From NCBI RefSeq assembly GCF_905404315.1, contig NC_066273.1, forward strand, positions 13,082,001 to 13,146,000: 64,000 nt of DNA. Direction: 5' to 3'. The position numbers and the translations under genes are program-made. Source of the DNA: Leptidea sinapis. Its lineage: Eukaryota; Arthropoda; Insecta; Lepidoptera; Pieridae. Under the pieces are notes generated by a model. That model made no database searches. It saw nothing but the letters and a program-made list of their open reading frames with translations, and was not told the DNA's origin. Positions 23,813-38,800 of the stretch are shown piece after piece (position 1 is the stretch's first letter; the number at the start of each line of letters is the position of its first letter).

Positions 23813-26800
23813 GTAAGAGTTTATATTTTTATTTTAATAATAAGTTCCAGTGGGAGGATTCTTGCACAGCATGTTGGTTAGGTGTATATTACAGTCACAA
23901 TACGGTAATAAAATAGTATTTAATGTTCATACTAGAGCGCCTGAATCAATGCACTCACACATACACACGATGTACACGACCGCTAAGCAATCTTTTACCA
24001 GTGGGAGGCTCCTTTGCACCGGATGCCGGCTAGATTATGGGTACCACAACGGCGCATATTTCTACTGTGAAGCAGTTATGTGTAAGCATTACTGTGTTTA
24101 GGTCTGAAGGGCGCCGCCCGTAGCAAATAAAATAATTGTGCAAATGAGACTTGACAACTTATGTCTTAAGCGAATCACTACTGGCCTTCATTTTACATTC
24201 GTTTATTTATTGGCAACGTATTTTCTCTAAAATATAATGATATATTTATGTACAACTTCATTCTACGCCGATTTAGACTTGAGTTAGCGAAATAATTCAT
24301 ACTAAAATTCAAAGCTTCCGTGAAAAAAATAGTATATAATCTCATTGAATACTTCCAGCTATCAGAAGCAAGATCAAGGACAAATATTATTTAAACGGCG
24401 GATACCGCATCGACTTTCCGAGGAGTATTGTGATAGCTGGTACCCTGTGGCACTACGAGCGTTCGCCCCAAGGGTTTGCTGCGCCAGATAAGCTGACTAC
24501 TCTCGGTCCCACCACAGAACCCTTGTATTTATCAGTAAGTTTAAATCTTTTATAGTGTAGGATAATATGGATACACATTACGAGACTTTTATCTGTAAAT
24601 AAATTTTCTGATATAGAAAAATGTTATTATTTTTGGTCCAAAGTCATCTAATACAGGAATAGGAGTACCAACTAGGATGGTCACTTGATGGCAAAGTAAG
24701 TAAAAATTCTGTAGTACATCTTCGTAATAAACAGGCGACGTGGGTAGAGAGGGGCGCTGCGGTGTGGGCTTTATTATAAATTAACTAGCTGACCCAGTAA
24801 ATATTGTATTGCCATATAAAGTAACAAAAAATTCAATATTTTAAATTTTTGTGGTATAAAAAAATAGATGACGACCGATATTCAGACCTAACAAATATAT
24901 CGTACTACAATAATTAATAAAATCAATTGCCATCTTATAACCCCATTGCGGATCTGTGGATGGAACAGAATAATATAAAAAAAGTGATTAAAAAACAGGG
25001 GTTGATTATAGAAGGGTGAAAATATGAAGTTGTATGTATTTTTAACGCTGATAAGATAAAAATATAAATATTTGTCAGAAAAATAAAAAAATTATATTTA
25101 GGGGTCACCCTTATCATTTAGGGATATGAAAAAAAAAATGATGTTGGCCGATTTTCAGACCTACCCGATATACACACAAAACCAGTCGAGAGAAGATTAT
25201 TGAAGATTATTTTGAATAGCTTGTTCGGTCATTTCTAACAGGCTAGCTTCGGATAACGATCAAAACAAACTATCGAACTTGCAAAAAGCCTTGTCAATAA
25301 AACAAATCTAAAGATTTAGTTTGTACTTGCAATTACAGTAGTATAGTAAGCAAAACGAGTAATACTGCCTATTCTTATAAGCACAATATTTTTTTAAACA
25401 GAACTAGCCGAATCACAAAAGCTTTGCTGACTAATCAAAACGCCTTTTAAAAACGCCCCCATGTCATATCGTCCAGGAAACATCATACAGGAAAGCTCAT
25501 TCCTGTTTGGTTGAAAGTGGGAGAACGTATCTTGAAAACCATACAGCCATTGAGTCTTAAGATAAGGGTTTTACTAGTGCCGAAGAATCTGGTAACAATA
25601 CAACCTTAAATTCGTGCCAAAATTTATAAGCTATGCTACTTAACGTACTTACCGCTCAGCCAACCGTCCAATGATGCATCCTACTTAAATTTCGGTATGT
25701 TTGTCAGACTCTTTAGTCGATACTGCGAGGTTTTTTTCGGTTGAAATTAGAATTTGGATTTGTCAGGTTATCTGATGGAATATAATTAAATTATAATATT
25801 TTTCTGTATGTTTTTGTGGGAGGCCTTTATCCAGCAGTGGACGCCTTCGGGCTGATGATGTATGATGTTTCTTTAGTCAAATATATTTAACATTGTTATG
25901 GCGTGCGTGATATTGAACAGGCTTGTAAACTTGTATCTAAATGGGAAGAAGAAGAGATCATTTTATGATTCTATGTCAACTTTTATTTTTAGCTGCTCCT
26001 CGTTGATGACAATGTGGGTGTTCAGTATGAGTACAGCTTGCCGACCGCCTTGGCTCCCCGTCCGCATCAGCAATACAACTGGGTTCATGGTGAATTCACA
26101 CCCTGCAGTGCTTCGTGTGGTGGAGGTATCACTAACACTGAAATAAAGAATATTTTTTATATACTCAAGTATCTTAAGCCCTCCATGATGTGTTCAAGAA
26201 GCGAACATTATGACCACATTTAAAATAGACTGTTTTGTTGGTAGAAATTTCTTATCTGTAAAAATGTTATGCTAAATAATAACATCGATTTCGATAGTTA
26301 TTATTTCATTCAAAGGAAGATGGCGGGAATGGGCCCAATAATTTAAAAATTAAGGAAGCATCTTACAAGTACAAGTTTATATTAATTATAAACATAAGTT
26401 TATACGATGTTTATATAAAAATATTGAAGCGCTAAGATATGGGAGTCAAAAGAAAGAAATTATTATAATTTATTAAAAATAAGTCATCTTTTACTAACAG
26501 AACGTTTTGAGCAATTGACATCTTCATATTTTGACATGACAGCCCTTGTCGTTATTTATTTATGGATTATTATGGATGTTCCGACTTCCGACACCATCGA
26601 ACTATTGATACCTACTCAAATCAGTAGTAATTCACAATAAGATTCAATATGATTATTATTGTTTTTTGGTATTAAAATGAGTAGGTAACTTCTATGAAAG
26701 TATCGATACCTGCTTGAAAAAAGAATGAATTGTTAATACTCAATTATTAGCACTTTTTACTAATATCTTTAAATTTCCACTGCTGGCCAACCTGCCACAT

Positions 26801-29800
26801 ATCTTTTAGCAGACAGTAGTTAGGCATAGACATAAGATACAAATTATCGTTTAATAATTTTAGGGTTATATTTTACTTTTAGGTATATCTTTTTTCTCCC
26901 ACTTTTTTAGGCTTAATTACGATTTGCGTTTTCTTAGTTTTGTTACATTCTACAATTATTCATAAGGTTCCATGAAGTGCGCCACTTCTTTCAGTCAATC
27001 CCAAAATACATGCATACTCGCTTCCTCCCTTCGAAGATCTCTGATAAACAAAGAAATTAATTGAAATGACTCCTATTCTAATATCAGTTAAGATGACGTT
27101 TAGTTGGAAATGAAATGTCAATTTGCAAACAAAGTTGACAAATGTTGCACGTAAGTAAGATATCGAACGATATGATAGTTGGGGCTGACTCTAGTTAGTC
27201 TCTGAAAAAAAAAACTATGATAGCTGCCAGAAAACTTTTCATTACCATTATAACCGGTTAAAATGTATGGTGCTCAGCAGCCTAGCGAAACTCTATCTGA
27301 AAAAAGCCATTCACTCGAGTATGAAACGTGCAGTCATATTTTATAGATTGACAGATGACAGCTATAATCTTGTAAAAAACAAACATAGCCGAAATCCACT
27401 TTGTTTTAAATCAAATTTTCGGTTTCTAACTTAGCCGGATTGTACATCGTCGCCATTCGCCATACTGTAATTACTACTATTTCAAACTTACGTCAAATGC
27501 CTGCACATTTCATAATAAACTAAATTTCAATTTTTAAATCATAATATGCGGCTCCTGAATGCATCGTGGAGGCTTATGATATGTGGGTAGATAAAGTAGT
27601 GTATGTAACTGTAAATAATTAGGCATTAAAATACACGTGTGATGTTATTATAATAATAATACTGACACACTCTTACACAAATTATCTTGCCCCAAACAAG
27701 GCACAGCCTGTACTATGGGTGCAAGACAACGATATATTTAATACAACATACATACATAAATGCATGTAAACATCCATGACTCTGAAACTACCATTCATAT
27801 TCATCATATAAATTATTGCACTTACCGGCATTTGAACCCGTCCCGGGTTCTAGCTCAGTAGGCAGGGTCACTAACCACTATAAACCCACACTCATATTTA
27901 ATGCTTTTCATTATGTATAGTAACATAAATTACTGTAATATAACAGCATGTTTGATTAAATGTCAATTTCTAATATTATCGATATCCATACTGTTCACAT
28001 CACTAGTGCACTAGCAAAGTAAGTAATACATCTAGAAGCAAATCAGAGCAGAGGTAGCTTGCCGGCAATCACAACGCGAGAGCCGGCTGAGCAGTTAGGG
28101 TTGCCACTTCTAAGTTATTCAATCATAATATTTATAATCTAAATGCTTAGTAGGTATTAAGAGTTCGCGTTTAAATTTAATAGGTATAATAAATAAAAAG
28201 TTACTAAACAGTCAAAGAAGCTTATGTGTGTTGTATAGAGAGGTAGGTGAACGAAGCTACGAATAAATAAGTTCGATCAAAGATTCAATTCGTTCGTAGA
28301 TTCGACGTCGACTAGTAAGGAAGGTGTTCTACTAACACGAAGTCGCTCGCCTCGAGGTTTTTGTCATACATCTTGATAATTTTTCAATATTATTTATTTC
28401 AATTTTTGTAATTGCTAATCAGTTGGCAAACTTTATTTCTCATAATTCGATGTATACGAATAACTTAATCAAATTATATTATGCTTAGTACCTACCAATA
28501 AAATTGTGCGATACCAAAATATTGGATACAAAATAGAAGCAGAGTTGACTAATTTAAAACAAATTTTAGATAAAGATGCATTTAGTAAAGTTTTCACTAA
28601 CGAGTGACTATTTTAGCCAATGCAATGGACAGCAACAATAAATTTTGTAAGACTGTGTATATGTGCTATAGCCAATTCCAATAAAAAAAAAATAACAAAT
28701 ACCAACCGACTTTAAAAAACCTATTCCAAAACATTATATTAAGCACTAAAAAGTAAAAAAATTATTGTGTACTACAACTTAATAATGGACTTATTTCTAA
28801 AGTTCTCCTAAGTTAAATGAAATGAAAAGACTTCCTAAAAGTCAATCCAATAATTACGACAAAATAATGTAGTTACAATAATTATTATATTATTATTATT
28901 ATTGTTACAATACAGTACAATTGAGAACCTTTTTTAAAGTCGATTAAAAATGATCGCCGTGCAATAAATGTTTCTTTTACAAAATTATGTAAAAATACAT
29001 GTGTTATACTTGTACGTATTATAAGGTAGGTATTGTGATAAGTGATGGCATTGTAAGATACTCACGGGAGGCTTTGGTGTTTGTTCTTATGCTAAGCAAA
29101 TACATGAATGGTGACGTCAAATGGTGTATTAGCGCAGAATAGGTAATACTTACGTATGTATTAGTAACAGATGTTCCAGCTTAACAAATATTGTAGGTAC
29201 TAGTATTTACCGCTTTTATCTCGTTCAATCAGGTTTTCAAACACGCAATGTGAGCTGTCGGTCGCGTGATGAACTAGATGAAGTAAAAGATAACCTGTGT
29301 GATGAAGGTCTTAAGCCACCTACCAACCAGAGTTGCAACACGGAGGTGTGCCCAGCGCACTGGGTGGAGGGACCTTGGAGTAACTGCTCGAAGCCTTGTG
29401 GAGAAGATGGAACCAGATCGCGGCAGGTTCGCTGTGAGCAGGTCATCAGTAATGGGTAAGCACGCATTTATCACATAAAGTGGCGTTATTATAAGTGTGA
29501 ATGTTAGTTTGTTACGCTTTCACGCATAAACTACTGAAACGATCTCGATTAAATTTAGTACAGAGATGGACTAGAAATTGGAAAAGGACATAGGCTATCT
29601 TTTATCATGACTAAGAGGTTTGGAGGGGTTGAAATAGGGGGTGGAGGTTTGAATAGAATTTTGTCACAATCAAAGATGACACAATGAAACTTTGTATTTA
29701 TGCACTTGATAAGAAATAAATAAATATTTGTTCTAGCGTTTTTGAAATTTCGATGTGTGTGGGGATGAAAAAGGGGGCGAAAGAATCCAAGTTTTCACAC

Positions 29801-32800
29801 CTAAAAAAATGCTCCCCAAAGTAACTATTCTACGCGGACGAAGTTGCGGGTGAAAGCTAGAATTTATATATTTTTATGAAAATGCGAGAATAGACGAACA
29901 GGACGTTCAGATGATGGTGATTAATACGCCCTGCCCATTACAATGCAGTGCCGCTCAGGATTCTTGGAGCCCAAAAATTTTGAGCGGCAATACAATTGCG
30001 CTCTTCACCTTGAGACACAAGATGTTAAGTCTCATTTGCACAGTAATTTCACTAGCTACTGAAGGGCGCCCTTCAGACCGAAACACAGTAATGTTTATAC
30101 ATTACTGTGTTTAGTAATATATTAATTCAATTTCGACCAATATTTATGGACGATGTGGGATGTAGGTCGCCCGAGAGTCGCACAAACATACCAAGATTTG
30201 TAGATTATGCTGCATTCGGACGATTGGCTTAGTTAGAAGAGCGACGGGACGTAACCGCGAAGGCGGGTTCGAATCCCGCATCGTTCGTAACTTTTCATAT
30301 AAATTATAAAAGAGATTAAACTTAATGAAGTGTGGCTTGAGATTATGCGAAATCAGACCATTTACGGAAATGACGAACAGAACTATTATTGTGGAGCCAA
30401 CTAGAACTATTTCTGGTTGAAATATCTCCAAGTACTTTTTATATCCTGGTATTTAGGTGTTTGCTGTATCTCAGGCTTATTGGCAACAACAGTTCTGTTC
30501 GTGATGTTTAATCTTTCCCAATACTTTGTAGCGTATATGCACAACACATATATAAAAGGCACATGCCATTAGAAAGATGAGAATATCTAGAATTACTATG
30601 TCTAATGAACTCACCTGAACGACAACTTCAAGCCTCGTTAATCAAGGACAAGAAAAGGTTCTATTGAGATTAATCTCAAATCAGCTTTTGAGATTACTAT
30701 TTGCTTTTCAGATAAGCTTGGAATAACCAACTATTAAAGTACACTTACGCAAGGCTACCTATTGTTCCATAAGTGCATCATGTATTTTTTGAGGATGTGA
30801 CTTCTAGCTTAGATTATTTTTACGTCTAGAATCTAGATAGAGCCTCTGCAATTAGGTATCGCATAACATTAGACTAGGTTTATTGCTCAAGCCTTTTTTT
30901 ATGAAAATAAGGGACGAGACGAGCTGTAATTGATACGCCCCACCCATTACAATGCAGTGCCGCTCAGGAGTCTTGAAAAACCCAAAAATTCTGAGCGGCA
31001 ATACAACTGCGCTCGTCATCTTGAGACACAAGATGTTAAGTCTCATTTGCCCAGTAATTTCACTAGCTACGGCACCCTTCAGACTGAAACACAGTAAAGT
31101 GTGCATGACAAGCTACGTCTTACACTGGCGATAAGTAAGTCACTTTGTTTAAGTGTGGGTGCGTTGCTTAAAATAGAGGCTTGTTAGCTGTTGCTCACCG
31201 CTATTTTTTTCGACGTGTTCACAGCTGTCACAGTCTATCTAGAGTCTAGACGTATAAATTATTGTAAAAGACTTCTAAATTCTTTGATATCTTTCAGACA
31301 TTCCTCAATAGTCGATGATAAGGAATGCATCGAGCTCCACGGACGAAAACCGGCTCGATTCGAGGAATGTAACAAGAACGCAACCTGTCCAACTTGGTTC
31401 AAGGGACCATGGAAAGCTGTAAGAAATATTACTCATAATTTCAAATAATATTTGCAATAATAATTATATTTAAGACTATCATAAAAACTTTTCTCGCTGT
31501 TTTGAGAAGTAGGAGACGTACGAGCAGTATGTTTAACTGGTGGTAATTGATACGCCCTGCCCATTACAATGAAGTGCCGCTCAGGATTTTTGCCTATGTA
31601 TTGTCCTGGTAGCATCGCGTATCTTTCTATAGTTTGGTTGTATTTGGTAGAAGAACGCCACTCATCTTCATCCTTACTAATATTATAAATGTGAATGTAA
31701 GTTTGTTTGTTACGCTTTTACGCCGGAGCAACTGCACCGATTTTAATGAAATTACACAAGTACAGCGATAGATTAGAGCTTCGGAAAACACAAAGGTTAC
31801 ATTTTATCCTAGAAAAATCAATGATTCCCGCGGGATTTGTGAAAATATAATTATAATTATACCAATAGTAGGTTTAGTTTGCCATAGCAATCTTCCTCGA
31901 AATAAGATTCATATAATATGTTGGGAACGGGAGCGAAAACGGGAACCGGAACTGGAATAGGACATGAGATAAACTTCAATTCCAAACCTGCTTATTATTT
32001 TTAAAAACCCTTTCGGCCTTACAAATAAACTTGGTATAAAGTTATAACTGATGATAAACAAAGAAAATGCAAAATGTTTACAATATCGTTGACAACACTG
32101 TCAATACAATGATATTCTGAAGTTTTCCTAATGACAAGCTGCCTTGCAAATAAACGCGGGAAACGTTATACTCGTACGTCCGAACAAACCATTCGTAAGC
32201 AAAATGTCTATATTTTGTAAACATTTTAGATATTCTTGGTTTATGCTTACTTATAGCTTTCTGCAAATTTTATTTGTAAGGCCGTTAATCTACGCGGACG
32301 AAGTTGCGGGCATCAGCTAGTTGGCTTGTAATTCTTAGTTTATTCATAATACCTGCTAAATGATTTACGTTTTCATAATTGTTCATAAGCACATTGAGGA
32401 CTTTTCTAGAAACTGTGACAATCACAATGTTTACACGAGGAATAAACATAAACTTGTTATGACTACTACTCGGCTAGGTCAAGTTAGCGAGTCTTTTGTG
32501 GGGCGATGTATATGCTTTTACAACAAGATCCCAGAAAAATCTTTAAAACAAAATTATAACGATATTCAAAAGAATTGTTAAAAAACGTTTGTGTGGTTAT
32601 AACATAAATGACTGTCTTAATGATACCACAGATTGGGAATAGAGCGACCGCCCTCAGGCTATTAAAAATAATAAGTTTAATTGTACAATATTACTTTGTA
32701 AACATATTTTTTGATGTAAATAAGCCTGCTAAGTTTGTTACGCCCATTCTACTCAGGCCTGAAGCGTTCTTTTTGGAATGGGTGGTAGTTTTTGACTTTC

Positions 32801-35800
32801 AATAAGTGATGTCACATCCTATTTTGAATAAAATATTTGAATTTGTTCAATAGTGTGACAAGCTTTGTGGTGGGGGTAAGCAAATCCGGCAAGTGGTCTG
32901 TCATCGGCGAGTCAACGGTCGAGTGGAGGTGTTTGGAGACGAGGAGTGTCCTGAGGAGAAGCCACCTGCAGAACAGCCCTGTATCCTGCATCTTTGTGTT
33001 GCAGTGGATTGGGTGCTCAGTAATTGGACGGGGGTAAGATATGAGTTACTATTAAACGTAATAGATATCAATTATTATAATAATTGTATAATTAAAATTA
33101 AAAAATCCTTACTTTTTTTATTATTTGCCTTAGATTAAGGATTGGCCTCCACTGCACTCCAGATAGATACCGCAGTACCTAAGAACAATAGCTATTTTAT
33201 TACAGCAACTATTAGATGCCTGTGTGCGTGGCATCAAGACACTCAATGGCATCTTTAAAATGTTTGTATCATACGCTTCGTGTTATTTTACATTGAAATT
33301 AATAAAACAGAAAATACTTACTAATGATATGTGATCTCCGTGTCTCTCTTATTTCTTATAGTATTTATTTTATTACAAAGTTTTACTACGTAACCCAGCA
33401 TTTTAGTTTGAGAGTCTGTAGTCTAACCGGTTGCGACTACGCCTGTGGTATCTAGCTGGAGCGCAGCAGAGACCAATCCTTAATCGAAGTTATTTACTAA
33501 TCTATTGTTAGTACTTATTGTACGTAGGTACCTATTTTTTACTCACGAACGCAGCGAAACAAATGGGATTGCTTATTGTTTCAAATGTATGTTTATAGTC
33601 GGTGTTTTTTGTAAAATATATTTTATTGTTATTTTTTTTTGTTTAATGACGATTCTCGATAGATCGAAGATTCTCAATAATGTACTTTACCACACTTTCA
33701 TGTAATGATATTATTTATAGATATACTAGCTGACCCGGCAGACGCTGTTCTGTCAATAGAAAAAAAAGATGTATTCGGGAATAATGTAGTCTAAAGCCAT
33801 CGGAAATGTGTAAAACGTATATCTGAATGATCATACCCTGCAACTACCGTTTTTTTAAAGTATTAAGGTGCCATAAGGATATACACATGCCATACAGTCT
33901 ATTCTGTAGACTTATATAAGATACACAATTCCACCTTACATTAATTTGTTATAATATCTCAAAACGTTCAGACAGCTGTTTCGTTGAAACCTCCCAGACG
34001 GCTTAATTTTTTCCGGCACCTCTAACAAACATCATTGAATACAATTTTTTTTAAATTTTTTTATTAATGTATACAAAAATCTGTACAAAAACTTTACAAA
34101 TTATAATCTAAAACCTTCCTCGACCACGCTATCATCCAATCCATTGGTGTAAAGAGCATGAAAATCAGTGCAATCGTTTTTGAGTTTATTGCGAACAGAC
34201 AGACAGACAGACGCGGCAGAGGACTTTGTTTTATAATATGTTGTGACTATATAAAACAATTGCTAACACTATAAAACGACCCGTAGATTTTTTCACAAAC
34301 AATATCTGATCTGAGTCATCATTTGTTCTTTGGTATTAAAAACAAACTAAACACTGACTAATTCTTAAAAACTTGGCAAATGGCTAATTTTCCTGAATAA
34401 AAATTCAGGTTAAAAATTAGGTGTGATGGCTCTTAACTAAGAAGTTCAATAACCTTGTGTAAGAAATAATAAATTAATTATTTAACGTGTATTTCATCAA
34501 TAAAATAACTCTGACCGAAGATTCTGTTATAAACAAAATTCAGTTTTTTTACACCCTCTTTAAGAATGTTTGTAGCACGCATTCTGTCAATTCTATGTCA
34601 AAGGTTACATTAATAAAGTTTATATTGTCCAAAGCGCTAAGGTTAGATTAGAAATAATTTTATACGGTGGTGAAGTATTCTTAACTTTTACCCCCAATTA
34701 TTTTTCTTCACCTTCAATTTCCATAAGTACCTTCTCCTGACAATAACGAACACATCAAAAAAAGAATTAGCGAAATCGGTTCAGCCGTTCACGCGTGATG
34801 CCGTCAAGGGAAATAGGGATTCATGTAAATATAGATATAGCTGTAAGCATTTTTTTTTTGTTTGAATAAATTACTTTGAAAATAAATATCAAATGTTTGT
34901 GTTCCAGTGTGATACATGTTCATCTAAAAACAGAACTAGGGTAGCCCAATGCGTGACTGAAAACCGCCAAGTGGTTGATCCAAGCATGTGCAGTTATCAT
35001 CAAATGCCAGTTTTGGAAGAGCCGTGCGATAAAGACAAATTACCTGATTGCGAAGTACAATGGTACGCGACCCAGTGGAGCAAAGTACGTATTATACTAT
35101 TACTGATGACCCGTGGCTCATGCCTGCCAGACTAACTTTTTCGCTTATTTTTTATATGACTTCATGGGACGAGACAAGCAAGGTTCAGCTAATGGTAATT
35201 GATACGCCCTGCTTATTACAATGCAGTGCCGGCCAGGATTCTTGAAAAAAAAAACAAAATTCAAACCGGCACTACAATTCGCTCGTCGCCTTGAGACAAA
35301 AAGATGTTAAGTCTCAGTTGCCCAGTAATTTCACTAGCTACCGCCCTTCAGACTAAAACAAAATAATGCTTACACATTACTGTTTCACAGCAGAAAAAGG
35401 CACCGTTGTGGTGCTACTCCGCGATATTTGATTGAACCCAAATTTGTGAGTGGCTTCAATTTGAGATATGAGATGTAAAGTATCATTTGCCCAGTAGTTT
35501 TACTAGCTATGGCGCCCTACAATCTGAAATATTGGGCGTATGCTGAGACGTAGACGAAGCTCGCAGAGCAAGGCAGAGCAGATTTTGTGACATATGTACC
35601 TACGTACTAAGAGCTACGTAGGCTGCGGTGCAAACATGTACGGCGCAGACATGCTTCTGTCCTGCTCTGCGTCTCGTGGTAGCGCCGGTCGCGGGCACAG
35701 ATTTCTGTGTGATGCATGCATGGTTTTTACCGCTAATTCAACTTTGCACACATGTTTTTTCCAGGTAATTCTTGGATCAGATTATTTAATTGAATTAGTG

Positions 35801-38800
35801 TGTTGTGGACATTGTTTGTGTTAAATTTATCATTCAGACTATAAAAAAAAAACAAAAGACGCTCGTGGCCTATGTCTGCCACGCCTTCCCTGCCCTGCTA
35901 ATTCTGTACTGTGCTGTAAAAAAAGTATTATTAAAAAAATACTGCTTCAGGGCTGATACACGGCGCCGCTGTGGTGTCCACCTATACGGAATACTGTAGA
36001 ACTACTAGCATAAAGAATAAAGTTATAAAAAAAACAATGTTTTATGATGTTTTTAATAATAATTAACTTGTTGACTTTACATCGCTTTAGAACGGTTGAA
36101 CATTAAAAATATTTTCTTCGTTTTAGTTCGGCTAGGCAATTAATGATTTTAAATCGTTAAGGTTTATTTTTTCCTCTTTTTTTGTCTCAAAACGAAATAA
36201 ATATAACAATATTATTATTCTTTTTATTGAATATTCGTCTACTGTCTTGGTCTTTCTGTTCAGGTAATAAAGATAATGGTCGATATAGAGATACAGATGG
36301 GAAAGTAAAGTTTATAAAAAATCTGTAAATTGTTCCCTTACTTTAATTTCTATAAATAATTTCAGTGTTCAACGTTGTGTGGTAAAGGTAACAAAACACG
36401 TCTTGTATTCTGTGGACGATACGACGGGGTATCGGTGGAGAATGTTGATGACAAGCAATGCAGCAAACTAGAACGATACAGCGATACCAAGGAATGCGAA
36501 GTCCCGAATGAAAAATGTCCAGCACAGTGGTTCGCGGCACCGTGGACTAATGTATGTTGAAACATTATATCGATTTAACGATTAAAATAGGAATAGGACA
36601 GGCTCTCAAAGAAAAATTTTAAGAAATAAATATTATGACTGTTCATTGTCAGTACACTTATGAAAATTTAATATACGTTCACAAAAATTACATCACCATA
36701 TTGCTCATAATGGTGATTTTCATTATTATAACACTACAAATAAGGTATTGTTTGTAACTAATTCTAGTAGGCTTCATAAAATGTATACACTTTTATAATA
36801 AAGTCCCAGCCACTGTTCAGGCATTATCTATAAATAAATTTAAATATTTTATTAAAAATAGCTCTGTCGTAGTGGAGTAGTAGACTCCACAGCTGAATAT
36901 CTAAGTGATCCGACAGCCTGGGACTAGATTATGATTATTTTATAGCAATAGCAATGACAGTACAATAGTGTATATTTGATTAAAACGAGCGCAAAAATAA
37001 GAATGTTGGGAGAATTTCTTGCACCGCTTCTTCTCTTTCAGAGCGCCATTTCTTTCCGAAGCGATAGTAGTGTCGTATATTAGAAATGACATCAAAAAGA
37101 ATTCTAAAGTAATTAATTTTGAGAAAATAAATGAGTTTTATGCCTTTTAATAAAACTAAGTGAACCACATCAATGCTGCTGTGGCGAGTAGGTACGTAGA
37201 TGCTTTAGAACGTCAGGAGATGTCCAGCCTAAAATTGGCAGACCGTTCCAGTTGTCACGTCAGCATTAGTGAAGCCATCCGCAGGACATTTGCCGCTCCG
37301 AATATACCGTCTTGATGACAGGCGTCCTGATGGCTTGACCTCCCATAAGCTCGGGGAATGCTGGTGGCCTAGGACGCGACTTGCGTCGACATTATGGTTC
37401 CTCTTAATGTCCAGGCTATTTCATTTAGTGCTGGAACTGTTGCTTTGACTGCCAAAGATAGAAAACTTAACACATATATCGGTCTCAGTTAACGCTATAT
37501 CTTCGTGCTGTTTTGTGTCGAGTCACTTGGTTCGAGTGGTCCAGCGGTGCGGATAATTCACAAAGTACTAACTAAGCGTCTAAACAGAGGCACAGGAAAC
37601 CCAAGCGCTGGCAGCTATTTCGGTCAACGGATCAGCAGAATTCTGCCAGTATTCTTGGTACATTTTTCGTAGTTTTTACTTCATGATTACAAAAGCATCG
37701 ATTCCTTGTGGATGAATAAATTTAAAATCTAGTATAGGTACTATTGCAATTTACAAAAGTTACTGATATGACGTCATTCAATTATTGATGTACGCCAAAC
37801 CGACTCTTCGTCATTTGGCTGTAACTCGTCGTATCACAATCTGGATATATTATAGTAAAGGAGAAGAGGGTAGTAGAATATTTCTATGCGGAAAAAAAAT
37901 ATTATGAATAATATTTTTGTAAATTTACATTTCAGTGTACAAAGGTATGCGGCGGCGGTGAACAGAAACGAGCAATTATGTGTCTTCGCGGTAACAAGGA
38001 GTCTAAAGACTGTGCTGAAGATTCCATTCCTGAGAACTGGCGATCATGTAATGAACAGCCCTGTGATGAAGGTAACTGTCGTATTTTATCTTAGCTGAAG
38101 AAAGGTAAAATAATAAGGAACCTCGGGTTCCCGATAATCCCAATCAATATCAGTTGTTCCTTTGTACATTTGTATTGTATAACTCACGTTTCGTCTAGTA
38201 ACTTGGAGTATCTATACTTATTGTTAGCTACGAGACGGGCAGATAGGTACATTTATATAACACTAATGATTTATCTTATACCTACCTACATATTTTAAAC
38301 AAAAGTTCATAATGTTAATGAATTAATTTAGTTTTGACTATTTATTTACCTTGTGTTAAAATAATAGATTTTTTAAATCAATATCCATAATCAATTGTTA
38401 TACTATGATGCATCACAATAACAAAACGATATTAGCGGTACTAACGGTACTACCATTAGCTGTCAGCTTAGCCGCCCATACTGTCAGTCGCTGGTAATTT
38501 ATTGATTAAGCCATCCGATCATGATGTGGGCAACTAACTTCATTTACCTTGGAAGATATATATATATATATAGACGACCACCAAATATTATATTTATATA
38601 TATAAGAATGAATTGGTGTTCGTTAGTCTCGCTAAAACTCGAGAACGGCTGGACCGATTTGGCTAATTTTGGCCTTGAATTATTTGTGGAAGTACAGGGA
38701 AGGTTTAAAAGGTAAATAAATAGGAAAATGCTCGGAATTAAATAAAAACAACAAATTTGTTTTTGCTTAGATGCGTACGCCGTCGAATTTATTGACGCAA

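Noticed and set aside
30213..30289. Functional tRNA gene
   Set aside because: T arm and acceptor pair well, but the anticodon arm does not fold and U33 is absent. A tRNA-derived SINE head is more likely.
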